From Adhaeribacter rhizoryzae (lineage in GTDB: Bacteria > Bacteroidota > Bacteroidia > Cytophagales > Hymenobacteraceae), in the NCBI RefSeq assembly GCF_008629685.1, contig NZ_VWSF01000005.1, positions 1-64,000 of the forward strand: a stretch of 64,000 bases of DNA, given 5' to 3'. The notes under the pieces were generated by a model, which saw only the letters and a program-made list of their open reading frames with translations, had not been told where the DNA came from and made no database searches. The position numbers were made by a program, and so were the translations under genes. Position 1 is the stretch's first letter, and each line of letters opens with the position of its first letter. Below, one piece after another: positions 36,005 through 44,281 of this stretch.

Positions 36005-37108
36005 ATGCTGGCATTAATCCTTTGCATTGTATTCTTACTGCTACTAGTAATTGTAACGGCTTACGCCGAACGCAAGGTGGCGGCCTTTATCCAGGACCGG
36101 GTGGGGCCAACGGAGACCGGCCCGCATGGCATTCTGCAATCGGTGATGGATGTGGTAAAATTGCTGCAGAAAGAAGACATTATTCCGTCGGCGGCTGATA
36201 AACGGCTTTTTGCACTGGCCCCGATTGTAATGTTTGCGGCGGTGCTGGCGGGTTTTGCGGTTATTCCAATTACGCCTTCGGCTATTGCTTCGGGTGCTTA
36301 CTTAGGTGTTTTTTACCTGTTGGCTATTATTTCGCTCGATGTAATTGGTTTGCTGATGGCGGGTTGGGGCTCCAATAATAAATACGCAGTGTTGGGCGCT
36401 ATGCGTTCGGTGGGGCAGATTGTGTCGTACGAAATTCCGGCGGGTTTAGCGGTGCTGAGTGTAGTCATGATTTGCCAGAGTCTGGATTTGCAGGAAATAA
36501 GCTTTCAGCAGGGCATTTTAATGAACCAGTTTGCCGGTCTGGAGCAGGAAGTTAATTATTTATTCGGCCTGAAAGCTTTGAACCTGGATGTAACCAACGT
36601 GGGCGGCATAACTACCTGGAATATCGTTCGGATGCCGTTTTTATTTATTGCCTTTATTATTTACTTTATTTCGTCGCTGGCCGAATGCAACCGCGCGCCT
36701 TTCGATATTCCGGAAGCGGAGTCGGAGCTGGTAGCGGGTTTCCACGTAGAATATTCGGGTTTCCGGTTTGCGGCTTTGTTCCTGGCCGAATATTCGATGA
36801 TGGTGCTGGTAAGTTTGGTGGCCGTAGTTTTGTTTTTAGGCAGTTGGAACACGCCGCTTCCGAATATTGGCAGCGTACAACTGGCTTCCTGGACGACTGG
36901 CACGCCGGGTGCGCTGACCGGCCATTTATGGGGCGCTTTCTGGTTACTGTCTAAAACGGTTCTATTGCTTTACACCCAAATCTGGATCAGGTGGACTTAT
37001 CCGCGTTTGCGCGTAGACCAACTGATGCACCTGTGCTGGAAGGTTTTTACGCCGATCATGCTGGCCTTGGTACTGCTAGCCGGATTGTGGCGTTTATGGA
37101 TGATTTAG
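36005..37108 (+). CDS. nuoH: NADH-quinone oxidoreductase subunit H
   Basis: A 367-residue membrane subunit of complex I with about eight to nine helices. It forms part of the quinone chamber at the junction with the peripheral arm. Conserved blocks include AERKVAAFIQDRVGPTETGPHG near the N-terminus, GWGSNNKYAVLGAMRS, AECNRAPFDIPEAESELVAGFHVEYSG, and the C-terminal WIRWTYPRLRVDQLM. It is slightly longer than E. coli NuoH (325 residues). It opens the nuoH-N run. No nuoA-G lies upstream, so the peripheral-arm genes are elsewhere. Confidence 0.95.
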   Translation: MLALILCIVFLLLLVIVTAYAERKVAAFIQDRVGPTETGPHGILQSVMDVVKLLQKEDIIPSAADKRLFALAPIVMFAAVLAGFAVIPITPSAIASGAYLGVFYLLAIISLDVIGLLMAGWGSNNKYAVLGAMRSVGQIVSYEIPAGLAVLSVVMICQSLDLQEISFQQGILMNQFAGLEQEVNYLFGLKALNLDVTNVGGITTWNIVRMPFLFIAFIIYFISSLAECNRAPFDIPEAESELVAGFHVEYSGFRFAALFLAEYSMMVLVSLVAVVLFLGSWNTPLPNIGSVQLASWTTGTPGALTGHLWGAFWLLSKTVLLLYTQIWIRWTYPRLRVDQLMHLCWKVFTPIMLALVLLAGLWRLWMI

Positions 37109-37111
37109 TTT

Positions 37112-37735
37112 ATGAAAGAATATATTTCAAACAAATATAATAACAGCTTTTTTTCGGTGGTGGGCGCCCTCCTGAAAGGTATGCAACTAACCTTGCAGCA
37201 TTTCTTCCGGGCCAACAAACGCCGGGAGCCCACCTTCGTAAGCGACCCGAATTATTTTAAGCAACCCGAAGGACTGGTAACCTTAACCTATCCGTACGAA
37301 TCTTTGCCGGTGCCCGAAGTGGGCCGCTACCGCTTGCACAACGAAATTGACGACTGCATTGTGTGCGACCTGTGCGCCAAAATTTGCCCGGTTAACTGCA
37401 TCGAAATAGAATCCATCAAAGCCACCGAAGATATTGGCATTACTTCGGATGGTACCAAAAAACGCTTACACGCTGCCGTATTTAATATTGATTTAGCTAA
37501 GTGCTGTTATTGCGGTTTGTGTACCACGGTTTGCCCCACCGATTGCTTAACCATGACGAAGGTGTACGATTTTCCGGAAGTTGATATAAAAAATATGATT
37601 TACCATTATACGGATTTATCGCCGGAGCAAGCCCAGGAAAAAAGACAAAAATACGAACAGCAGCAAGCCGAAATCGCCGAAGCCAAAGCCGCCGCCCTCC
37701 GGGCCAAGCAAGAAGCCGCGAAAGGCAATATTTAA
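37112..37735 (+). CDS. nuoI: NADH-quinone oxidoreductase subunit I
   Basis: A 207-residue ferredoxin-like subunit carrying clusters N6a and N6b, which pass electrons toward the quinone. The two [4Fe-4S] motifs are CIVCDLCAKICPVNC and CCYCGLCTTVCPTDC. The C-terminal 40 residues form an Ala/Glu/Gln/Lys-rich helix (QQQAEIAEAKAAALRAKQ) absent from E. coli NuoI. It starts 3 bp after nuoH. A 199-bp gap follows before nuoJ, the only substantial gap in the cluster. Confidence 0.95.
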   Translation: MKEYISNKYNNSFFSVVGALLKGMQLTLQHFFRANKRREPTFVSDPNYFKQPEGLVTLTYPYESLPVPEVGRYRLHNEIDDCIVCDLCAKICPVNCIEIESIKATEDIGITSDGTKKRLHAAVFNIDLAKCCYCGLCTTVCPTDCLTMTKVYDFPEVDIKNMIYHYTDLSPEQAQEKRQKYEQQQAEIAEAKAAALRAKQEAAKGNI

Positions 37736-37934
37736 TATTACGTTTGTCTGGAGACTTTCAAAACTCCTTCTATAATTTAGGGCAGGTGCCCGGCGGGCGG
37801 AAGGGTTAATTTCAGCAAGGAGAAAAGTAATAGTCGGCAAGGCGAAAGCAACCGGATTAAAATTTGCTATTAGCAATTAAGTTTGAATGGCTAATTAGAT
37901 TTGAATTAATTATTATAAAAATTTACAGATATAA
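37736..37934. other. 199-bp gap inside the nuo cluster
   Basis: No reading frame of note. The first half is GC-rich for this genome with short self-complementary bits (GGGCAGGTGCCC at 37780-37791), the second half AT-rich. It has no standard terminator. It could hold an internal promoter, an mRNA processing site or remnants of an insertion. Confidence 0.4.
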
Positions 37935-38459
37935 ATGAGCCTAGTTCTCATATTTTTTTATGTTTTCGGTTTTCTCGCCATCGCCTCAGCAGCCTTTATG
38001 CTCGCCACAAAAAACGTGTTGTACGCGGCTTTTGGTTTGCTGGTAACCTTGCTTTCACTGGCCGCTATTTTTGTTCTGCTTTTTGCCGATTTTGTAGCTA
38101 TTACCCAACTCATGGTTTACGTAGGCGGAGTGCTGGTGCTCATTTTATTCGGGGTTATGCTGAGTAACCAGGTACAGGGCCGGGCCGTGCAGTCCGAGTC
38201 CGTGAACGGCATAAGCGGTGCTTTGGTAGCGGGCATTCTTTTTGGCGGTTTAGCTTATTTAATATTATCCGCTGATTATTTATACCTCGAAGGCATTAAC
38301 GTGGCGGATGCTGCCCCGGTAAATACAAAAAGCAGCATTATTGCCATTGGTATCCGGTTGATTACTAACTTTGCCCTGCCGTTTGAAGTAGCTTCCCTGA
38401 TTTTACTTATTGCTTTAATGGGAGCTGCTTATATCAGTACCGAAGATAAACATGAATAA
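37935..38459 (+). CDS. nuoJ: NADH-quinone oxidoreductase subunit J
   Basis: A 174-residue membrane subunit with five predicted helices. It matches NuoJ in the KNVLYAAFGLLVTLLSLAAIFVLL region and in the QLMVYVGGVLVLILFGVML helix, which contains the pi-bulge segment linked to coupling. Its last 8 bases overlap the start of nuoK, so translation is probably coupled. Confidence 0.93.
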   Translation: MSLVLIFFYVFGFLAIASAAFMLATKNVLYAAFGLLVTLLSLAAIFVLLFADFVAITQLMVYVGGVLVLILFGVMLSNQVQGRAVQSESVNGISGALVAGILFGGLAYLILSADYLYLEGINVADAAPVNTKSSIIAIGIRLITNFALPFEVASLILLIALMGAAYISTEDKHE

Positions 38460-38766
38460 TATTCCGTTAATACCTGTTTTATTACTCGGAGCCGTGCTTT
38501 TCTGCCTGGGCATTCTGGCGGTTATTACCAAGCGGCACGCCATTGTGGTATTAATGGGCATCGAACTAATATTTAATGCGGCCAATTTAAACCTGGTGGC
38601 TTTTAACCGGCACCAACCCGACCTGATGCAAGGCCAGGTTTTTTCAGTATTTGTTATGGTAATTGCGGCTGCGGAATCGGCGGTGGCGCTGGCTATTATT
38701 TTAAAAGTATACAGTTATTTTAAAACCGTTAACCTGGACCAGATCCGGCACGAATCCGACGTTTAA
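38452..38766 (+). CDS. nuoK: NADH-quinone oxidoreductase subunit K
   Basis: A 104-residue, three-helix membrane subunit. The buried glutamates expected for proton transfer are present in VLMGIELIFNAANLNLVAF and VIAAAESAVALAIIL. Length and layout are normal. It overlaps nuoJ by 8 bp and precedes nuoL by 14 bp. Confidence 0.94.
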   Translation: MNNIPLIPVLLLGAVLFCLGILAVITKRHAIVVLMGIELIFNAANLNLVAFNRHQPDLMQGQVFSVFVMVIAAAESAVALAIILKVYSYFKTVNLDQIRHESDV

Positions 38767-38780
38767 CCACTTAAATAATT

Positions 38781-40970
38781 TTGAACCAAGTAGCTGCTCC
38801 ATTATTAACACCCGAACAAAATAGCCTGGCCTTATGGGCGTTGCTGGTTTTGGTGTTGCCACTTATTGCGGGCGGGCTGGTATTAATATTCGGTAAAAAA
38901 TTACCCCGGCAAGGCGATTGGTTAGCTATTGCAACTACTGGTTTAGCTTTCTTTTTAGCGTTGTATTTATTTTTTCAGGTTTGGGAAAATAAAACCGTAC
39001 ACGTAAGCTGGTCCTGGTTCCAACTGGCGACCGGCAAAACCAGCATTATTTCCTTTACTGCCGGCGTATACCTTGATAATTTGGCGGTGCTGATGCTGGT
39101 TATTGTTACGTTTATCTCGCTGCTGGTGCAGGTGTTTTCGGTTATTTACATGCACGGCGAATGGCGTTATCATCATTATTTCGGGTACTTGGGCATTTTT
39201 ACCTTTAGTATGCTGGGTATTGTTTTGTCGGATAATCTGCTGCTGCTGTTTATATTTTGGGAATTGGTGGGTTTTTCGTCGTACTTGCTCATTGGTTTCT
39301 GGTACGAAAAAGATGCCGCCGTGCTAGCCGGCAAAAAAGCTTTCCTGTTTAACCGGGTGGGCGATATTGGTTTTTTGTTCGGTATATTTCTGCTTTATAC
39401 TTACTTGCAGACTTTCGATTTAACCCTATTAAAAAATGCTATTGCTACCGGCGTAAACCAAGGTGGTACATTTATTTTTCCGGTTTTGACCGGCCAGGCT
39501 GATTCAGTTACTTTAAGTTACACTTTGCTCACTTTAGCCGGATTAGGTATTTTCTGCGGTTGTGTGGGTAAATCGGCCCAGTTTCCGTTGCAAGTTTGGT
39601 TGCCCGATGCCATGGAAGGCCCAACACCCGTTTCTTCGCTCATTCATGCCGCTACTATGGTGGCCGCCGGGGTATATTTATTGTCAAGGTGCTTCCCGTT
39701 TTTCACCGAAGATGCTTTACTGGTAATTGCCATAATTGGCGCATTAACGGCTTTACTCGGGGCATTGGCAGCTACTGCGCAGTACGATATTAAAAAAATA
39801 TTGGCATTTTCTACTATTTCGCAACTCGGTTATATGGTAATGGGCATGGGCGTTGGGGCGCACGATGCTTCTTTGCTGCACCTGGTAACCCATGCCTTTT
39901 TTAAAGCTTCCTTATTTTTGAATGCGGGTATTGTTATTCATGCCATGCACCACGCGGCGCACGAATTTTCGGATGAGCACTCCGATGTGCAGGATATTCG
40001 CAACATGGGGGGCTTCCGCAAAATATTGCCCTTTACGTTTTACGCCTATATTCCGGCCGCCGCCGCATTGGTGGGTTTGCCCTTGTTTTCCGGTTTTTTA
40101 TCGAAAGATGCTATCCTGACAGGGGCTTGGGCCTGGGCAGGCTTGATGAGCCAGAACGGCAATCTGCTATATTATTTAATTCCGGTTTTTGGTTTTGGTT
40201 CGGTGCTGCTCACCGGGTTTTACATGGCGAAACATTGCTTTTATATTTTCTTCGGCGAAAGCAAATTATATAAGGAACCGGAATTATTGCGGGAAAACAA
40301 AACGGCCGAAGCTTCCGGGCTGTTGCTGGTACCAGTTGCTATTTTAGCGGTCTTATCGCTGGCCTTTTTCTTTTCTTTAAATCCTTTTAGCTATGCTGGT
40401 AGCTGGGTAATGCAAGGCGTAAGCTGGCAAAAACTTTTAACCGGGCAGCCCGGCTTGTCGGGTGGTTTGTTGCCGGCCATAACTACGTATTTACACGATG
40501 CTTCTTATATTTCTTTGGTTACGGCTATTCTTTCGGTTTTATTGGCTGTAGTCGGTATTTGGTTGGGGTGGCTTAGTTATAAAAAAGCAGTTACGGCGGG
40601 CAGTTTAAGTACCATTACGGCTCCAACTTCCGGGTTTAGCCGCTTAGCGTATTATCATTTTTACCTAGACGCTTTTTACGAGAAAGTAATTATTAATCCG
40701 TTTATGCGGCTTTCGGGCGGAGCAGCTGCTTTCGATAAGAATTTTATTGATTATAGCCTGAATACTTTTGCCAAAATAATGGTAGTGCTGGCTAAGCTAA
40801 TTGGCTGGGTAGATCGGTGGTTGGTAGATGGTACGGTGCACCTGTTGGTTAAAGTAGCCGGTCTAATCGGAAGATTGGGGCGTTTTATGCAAAACGGAAA
40901 GGTACAATCTTACTATATCTTTTCGCTTTTAGGCCTGATATTATTGTTTTTATATATACTTGCATTCTAA
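38781..40970 (+). CDS. nuoL: NADH-quinone oxidoreductase subunit L
   Basis: A 729-residue antiporter-like proton-pumping subunit starting at TTG. Core blocks include FIFWELVGFSSYLLIGFW, GKSAQFPLQVWLPDAMEGPTPVSSLIHAATMVAAGVYLL and the HAFFKASLFLNAG helix. The last quarter contains the long amphipathic lateral helix region and a final membrane helix (IFSLLGLILLFLYILAF). Length is above E. coli NuoL (613 residues) but usual for Bacteroidota. Confidence 0.94.
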   Translation: MNQVAAPLLTPEQNSLALWALLVLVLPLIAGGLVLIFGKKLPRQGDWLAIATTGLAFFLALYLFFQVWENKTVHVSWSWFQLATGKTSIISFTAGVYLDNLAVLMLVIVTFISLLVQVFSVIYMHGEWRYHHYFGYLGIFTFSMLGIVLSDNLLLLFIFWELVGFSSYLLIGFWYEKDAAVLAGKKAFLFNRVGDIGFLFGIFLLYTYLQTFDLTLLKNAIATGVNQGGTFIFPVLTGQADSVTLSYTLLTLAGLGIFCGCVGKSAQFPLQVWLPDAMEGPTPVSSLIHAATMVAAGVYLLSRCFPFFTEDALLVIAIIGALTALLGALAATAQYDIKKILAFSTISQLGYMVMGMGVGAHDASLLHLVTHAFFKASLFLNAGIVIHAMHHAAHEFSDEHSDVQDIRNMGGFRKILPFTFYAYIPAAAALVGLPLFSGFLSKDAILTGAWAWAGLMSQNGNLLYYLIPVFGFGSVLLTGFYMAKHCFYIFFGESKLYKEPELLRENKTAEASGLLLVPVAILAVLSLAFFFSLNPFSYAGSWVMQGVSWQKLLTGQPGLSGGLLPAITTYLHDASYISLVTAILSVLLAVVGIWLGWLSYKKAVTAGSLSTITAPTSGFSRLAYYHFYLDAFYEKVIINPFMRLSGGAAAFDKNFIDYSLNTFAKIMVVLAKLIGWVDRWLVDGTVHLLVKVAGLIGRLGRFMQNGKVQSYYIFSLLGLILLFLYILAF

Positions 40971-41006
40971 ATACCGGATTAAATTCCGGCGTGCGCAACT
41001 GGAGAA

Positions 41007-42704
41007 ATGGATTATATTTTAAGCAGCCTTATTTTTATTCCTTTACTGGCGGTACTCATTATCCTGTGCTTACCAAAACATTTTACGCAAGGTATTAAGC
41101 TAGTGGCCTTACTGGCGACCAGCCTGCAATTAATATTATCGGTTTGGTTATATTCTGCTTTCGATGCATCCGCCACAGTACAAGGTTACCAGTTTGTGCA
41201 ACAACTTAACTGGATTAGCCTGAACCTGCAAAGCCTGGGCCTGCTCCAAATTCAATATTTTGTAGGGGTAGATGGTATCAGCCTGAGTATGGTATTGTTA
41301 ACCGGGCTGATTAGCGTAATTGGGATAATCTCTTCCTGGACTATTTCGAAAAACATAAAAGGCTACTTTGCCCTGTATTTGCTGTTGGTTGGCAGCGTGA
41401 TGGGCTGTTTTCTGGCCCTCGATTTTTTCCTGTTTTATTTGTTTTTCGAGTTCATGCTCCTGCCCATGTATTTCCTGATTGGTATCTGGGGAGGTCCGCG
41501 CCGCGAATATGCCGCCATTAAATTTTTTATCTACACGCTGATCGGTTCTTTGCTCATCCTGATTGTGATGATTGGCTTGTATACCTCTGCGTTTGATCCG
41601 GCTGCTACCGCCGTAAGAGCTAATTTGGCTCCGGCTGGCCAAGTTGTTTCGGCAGAAGTTGTGGCTGAGGTGCAGCGGCAAGTGGCCGCGGGTACCCTGA
41701 CTGGTGCCAGCATAGTTCATACTTTTTCTATTCCGGATATGCAGCAAGCCGCTAATTTTATTCCGGGCAGTATTTTAAATATTTTATCGGAGAAGCAATT
41801 GTGGGACATTCCGGTGCGGTATTTAGCTTTCTTATTGTTATTTATTGGTTTTGCCATTAAGTTACCCGTGGTGCCCGTGCATACCTGGCTACCCGATGCG
41901 CACGTAGAAGCACCTACGCCTATTTCGGTGCTGCTGGCGAGTTTGCTGTTGAAAGTAGGGGGCTACGGTTTATTCCGGATTGTGTACCCTGTCTTTCCAG
42001 AAGCGGCGGCCTATTATGCTTACTTTGTGGGATTAGTAGGCGTACTTTCTATTATTTACGGCGCTATGTGTGCGCTGGCTATGGCCGATTTAAAAAAGCT
42101 GATTGCTTATTCTTCGGTATCACACATGGGTTTTGTGTTGCTGGGTTTGGCTTCGCTTACGTCGGAGGGTACCAACGGCGCCATGTACCAGATGTTTAGC
42201 CACGGGTTAATTTCGGCCATGCTCTTTATTATTACGGGTGTAATTTACGACCGCTCGGGCAGCCGCATGATTGATAATTTCCGGGGTTTGGCTTTTTCAA
42301 TGCCGGCTTTCACGGCTTTGGTGGTGGTCGCGTTTTTTGCTTCGTTAGGTTTGCCGGGATTTTCCGGATTTATTGCTGAATTGCTGGTATTACTGGGCGC
42401 TTTCTCCTCGTCGGCGGTTTCGGGTATGCTGCCTCGCTGGCTGGCTATTGTGGCCACCGGGGGTTTGTTGTTAGGCGCTGCTTATTATTTGTGGGCTTTG
42501 CAGCGCATGTTTTTTGGCAAGCATTGGGTACATCCCGAATTAAAAGGAGAACCCGTAATGACCGACCTGACTAAACGGGAATATTTAATGCTGGTGCCGC
42601 TGGCTATATTGGTATTAATATTTGGCTTATTCCCATCGTTGCTGTTAAATAAAATTAGCCCCGATATCAACTATTTTTTGCAGTCGGTTTTACAAAACCG
42701 GTAA
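41007..42704 (+). CDS. nuoM: NADH-quinone oxidoreductase subunit M
   Basis: A 565-residue antiporter-like subunit. It has FFEFMLLPMYFLIGIWGGPRREYAAIKFFIYT, KLPVVPVHTWLPDAHVEAPTP and KKLIAYSSVSHMGFVLLG, all diagnostic. An extra hydrophilic loop of about 70 residues (about 195-265, with ANLAPAGQVVSAEVVAEVQ) separates two helices and is absent from E. coli NuoM; similar loops occur in other Bacteroidota. It belongs to the proton-pumping membrane arm. Confidence 0.94.
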   Translation: MDYILSSLIFIPLLAVLIILCLPKHFTQGIKLVALLATSLQLILSVWLYSAFDASATVQGYQFVQQLNWISLNLQSLGLLQIQYFVGVDGISLSMVLLTGLISVIGIISSWTISKNIKGYFALYLLLVGSVMGCFLALDFFLFYLFFEFMLLPMYFLIGIWGGPRREYAAIKFFIYTLIGSLLILIVMIGLYTSAFDPAATAVRANLAPAGQVVSAEVVAEVQRQVAAGTLTGASIVHTFSIPDMQQAANFIPGSILNILSEKQLWDIPVRYLAFLLLFIGFAIKLPVVPVHTWLPDAHVEAPTPISVLLASLLLKVGGYGLFRIVYPVFPEAAAYYAYFVGLVGVLSIIYGAMCALAMADLKKLIAYSSVSHMGFVLLGLASLTSEGTNGAMYQMFSHGLISAMLFIITGVIYDRSGSRMIDNFRGLAFSMPAFTALVVVAFFASLGLPGFSGFIAELLVLLGAFSSSAVSGMLPRWLAIVATGGLLLGAAYYLWALQRMFFGKHWVHPELKGEPVMTDLTKREYLMLVPLAILVLIFGLFPSLLLNKISPDINYFLQSVLQNR

Positions 42705-42737
42705 TAATAAAGTCGCTCGGATTTAAGAGTAATATTG

Positions 42738-42745
42738 TAACTTTG
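42738..42745 (+). promoter_or_regulatory. Candidate internal -7 box (TAACTTTG) before nuoN
   Basis: TAACTTTGC matches TAnnTTTG and ends only 5 bases before the nuoN GTG start. It could give a near-leaderless transcript for nuoN and the purine gene behind it. No -33 element is evident. Confidence 0.35.
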
Positions 42746-42750
42746 CACCC

Positions 42751-44277
42751 GTGAATATTACGGCGCAATCGTTAATAACTTCCTTAACCGAAATTCTTGG
42801 CAGCTTTGCCTTTTTAGGGCCAGAGTTAATGCTGGCGTTATTTTTCCTGCTTATCGTGGCTCTGGATTTATTTAAATCCAAATTAATTAAAGCTGCTTTG
42901 CCTTGGGTGGCCTTATCGGGTATCCTTATTTCCCTAATTAGCCAGATTTATTTTCTGAATAATAATCAGGCAAAGCAGGCGAAGCTATTTTTTTCCGGAT
43001 TGTTAATTACCGATGGGCTGGCACTTTACGCCGGCCTTTTGTTTTCGGTAGCGGGTATTCTCACCATTGTGTTGTCGGTGTTAAGCAAGCAGTTGCAACT
43101 AAAGTTTTCCGGCCGCGGCGAATATTATGCCTACATCCTGGTTTTACTGGCAGGCTTAAATTTAATGGCAAAATCGGTGAACCTGCTAATGTTGTTTGTA
43201 GCGTTGGAGCTGGTTTCGATTGGTTCGTATTTGTTAACCACGGCTATTAAAAGGCAGCAGGATGCCATGGAGTCCGGCCTGAAATATATCTTGTACGGCA
43301 CCCTGGCGTCTGGGGTAATGCTTTATGGCATGTCTTTCCTGTACGGTTTTGGCGGGTCGCTCAGTTTTTTGGATACTGCTTTCTGGGCTAATCTCAGCCG
43401 CTTAGATAGTCCTTTTTTTCTCGTTATTTTCCTCTTAACCTTTGCCGGTTTTCTGTTTAAAATTGCGGCCGCCCCTTTTCATTTTTGGGCACCCGATGTG
43501 TACGAAGGCGCACCCACGCCCATTGTCGCTTTTTTTGCTACGGCTCCTAAAATTGCCGGGTTTGTGGTGATTATCAGGTTTTTACTGCAAATAAAAAATA
43601 ATTTAGCCACTACCCTGCAAGATGACGTAATGCTATTGGTAGGGGGTATTTCCTTACTAAGCCTGGTAATCGGCAATTTTACTGCGCTCTGGCAATCCAG
43701 GGCCCGGCGCCTGCTGGCTTACTCTTCGGTGGCGCATGCCGGTTTTTTACTGGCCGCTTTGGCCGCGCTGGCAACTAATTCCATCGAGGCTGTTTTGTTT
43801 TACCTTTCGGTGCTGCTCTTTATGAACTTCGGCATATTCTTACTCGTGCAGGTTTTTGAAGAGCGGCTGCAAATATTCGACATCAAGGGTTTGGCTGGAC
43901 AAGGTAAAACGTATCCGTTGTTAGGCGTGCTGGCCATTATTATTCTGATTTCCCTTACCGGTTTGCCACCTACGGCCGGATTTACAAGTAAATTATTGCT
44001 GTTTACCAACATCTGGCAAAACTATAGTGCCACTGGTAACCAACTCTTACTTACCCTTTTACTGGTTGGTTTGCTCCTTACCGGGGTAGCTTTTTTCTAT
44101 TATATCCGGATTCCTTACTTCTTGTTTTTCAAAAGGAATTTAAACCCGGAAAAAAAGGTTGTGCTGGGAAGAGAAGATATTGTATTAGCCTTTATTTCTT
44201 TTCCCTTGCTTTTATTTTTCTTTCAGCCGGCTTGGCTGACAGAACTGATACGGCAGGTTGTTCTTTATTCTAAATAA
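42751..44277 (+). CDS. nuoN: NADH-quinone oxidoreductase subunit N
   Basis: A 508-residue antiporter-like subunit starting at GTG. Blocks include LVALELVSIGSYLLTTAIKRQQDAMESGLKYILYG, AAAPFHFWAPDVYEGAPTPIVAFFATAPKIAGF and SRARRLLAYSSVAHAGFLL. It completes the membrane arm. The stop is 4 bp before the start of the amidophosphoribosyltransferase gene, linking the two transcriptionally. Confidence 0.94.
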   Translation: MNITAQSLITSLTEILGSFAFLGPELMLALFFLLIVALDLFKSKLIKAALPWVALSGILISLISQIYFLNNNQAKQAKLFFSGLLITDGLALYAGLLFSVAGILTIVLSVLSKQLQLKFSGRGEYYAYILVLLAGLNLMAKSVNLLMLFVALELVSIGSYLLTTAIKRQQDAMESGLKYILYGTLASGVMLYGMSFLYGFGGSLSFLDTAFWANLSRLDSPFFLVIFLLTFAGFLFKIAAAPFHFWAPDVYEGAPTPIVAFFATAPKIAGFVVIIRFLLQIKNNLATTLQDDVMLLVGGISLLSLVIGNFTALWQSRARRLLAYSSVAHAGFLLAALAALATNSIEAVLFYLSVLLFMNFGIFLLVQVFEERLQIFDIKGLAGQGKTYPLLGVLAIIILISLTGLPPTAGFTSKLLLFTNIWQNYSATGNQLLLTLLLVGLLLTGVAFFYYIRIPYFLFFKRNLNPEKKVVLGREDIVLAFISFPLLLFFFQPAWLTELIRQVVLYSK

Positions 44278-44281
44278 TATT

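Noticed and set aside
37616-37876. Minus-strand 86-codon frame over the nuoI/nuoJ gap
   Set aside because: Mostly antisense to nuoI with no family features; a shadow of the Ala/Glu-rich nuoI tail.
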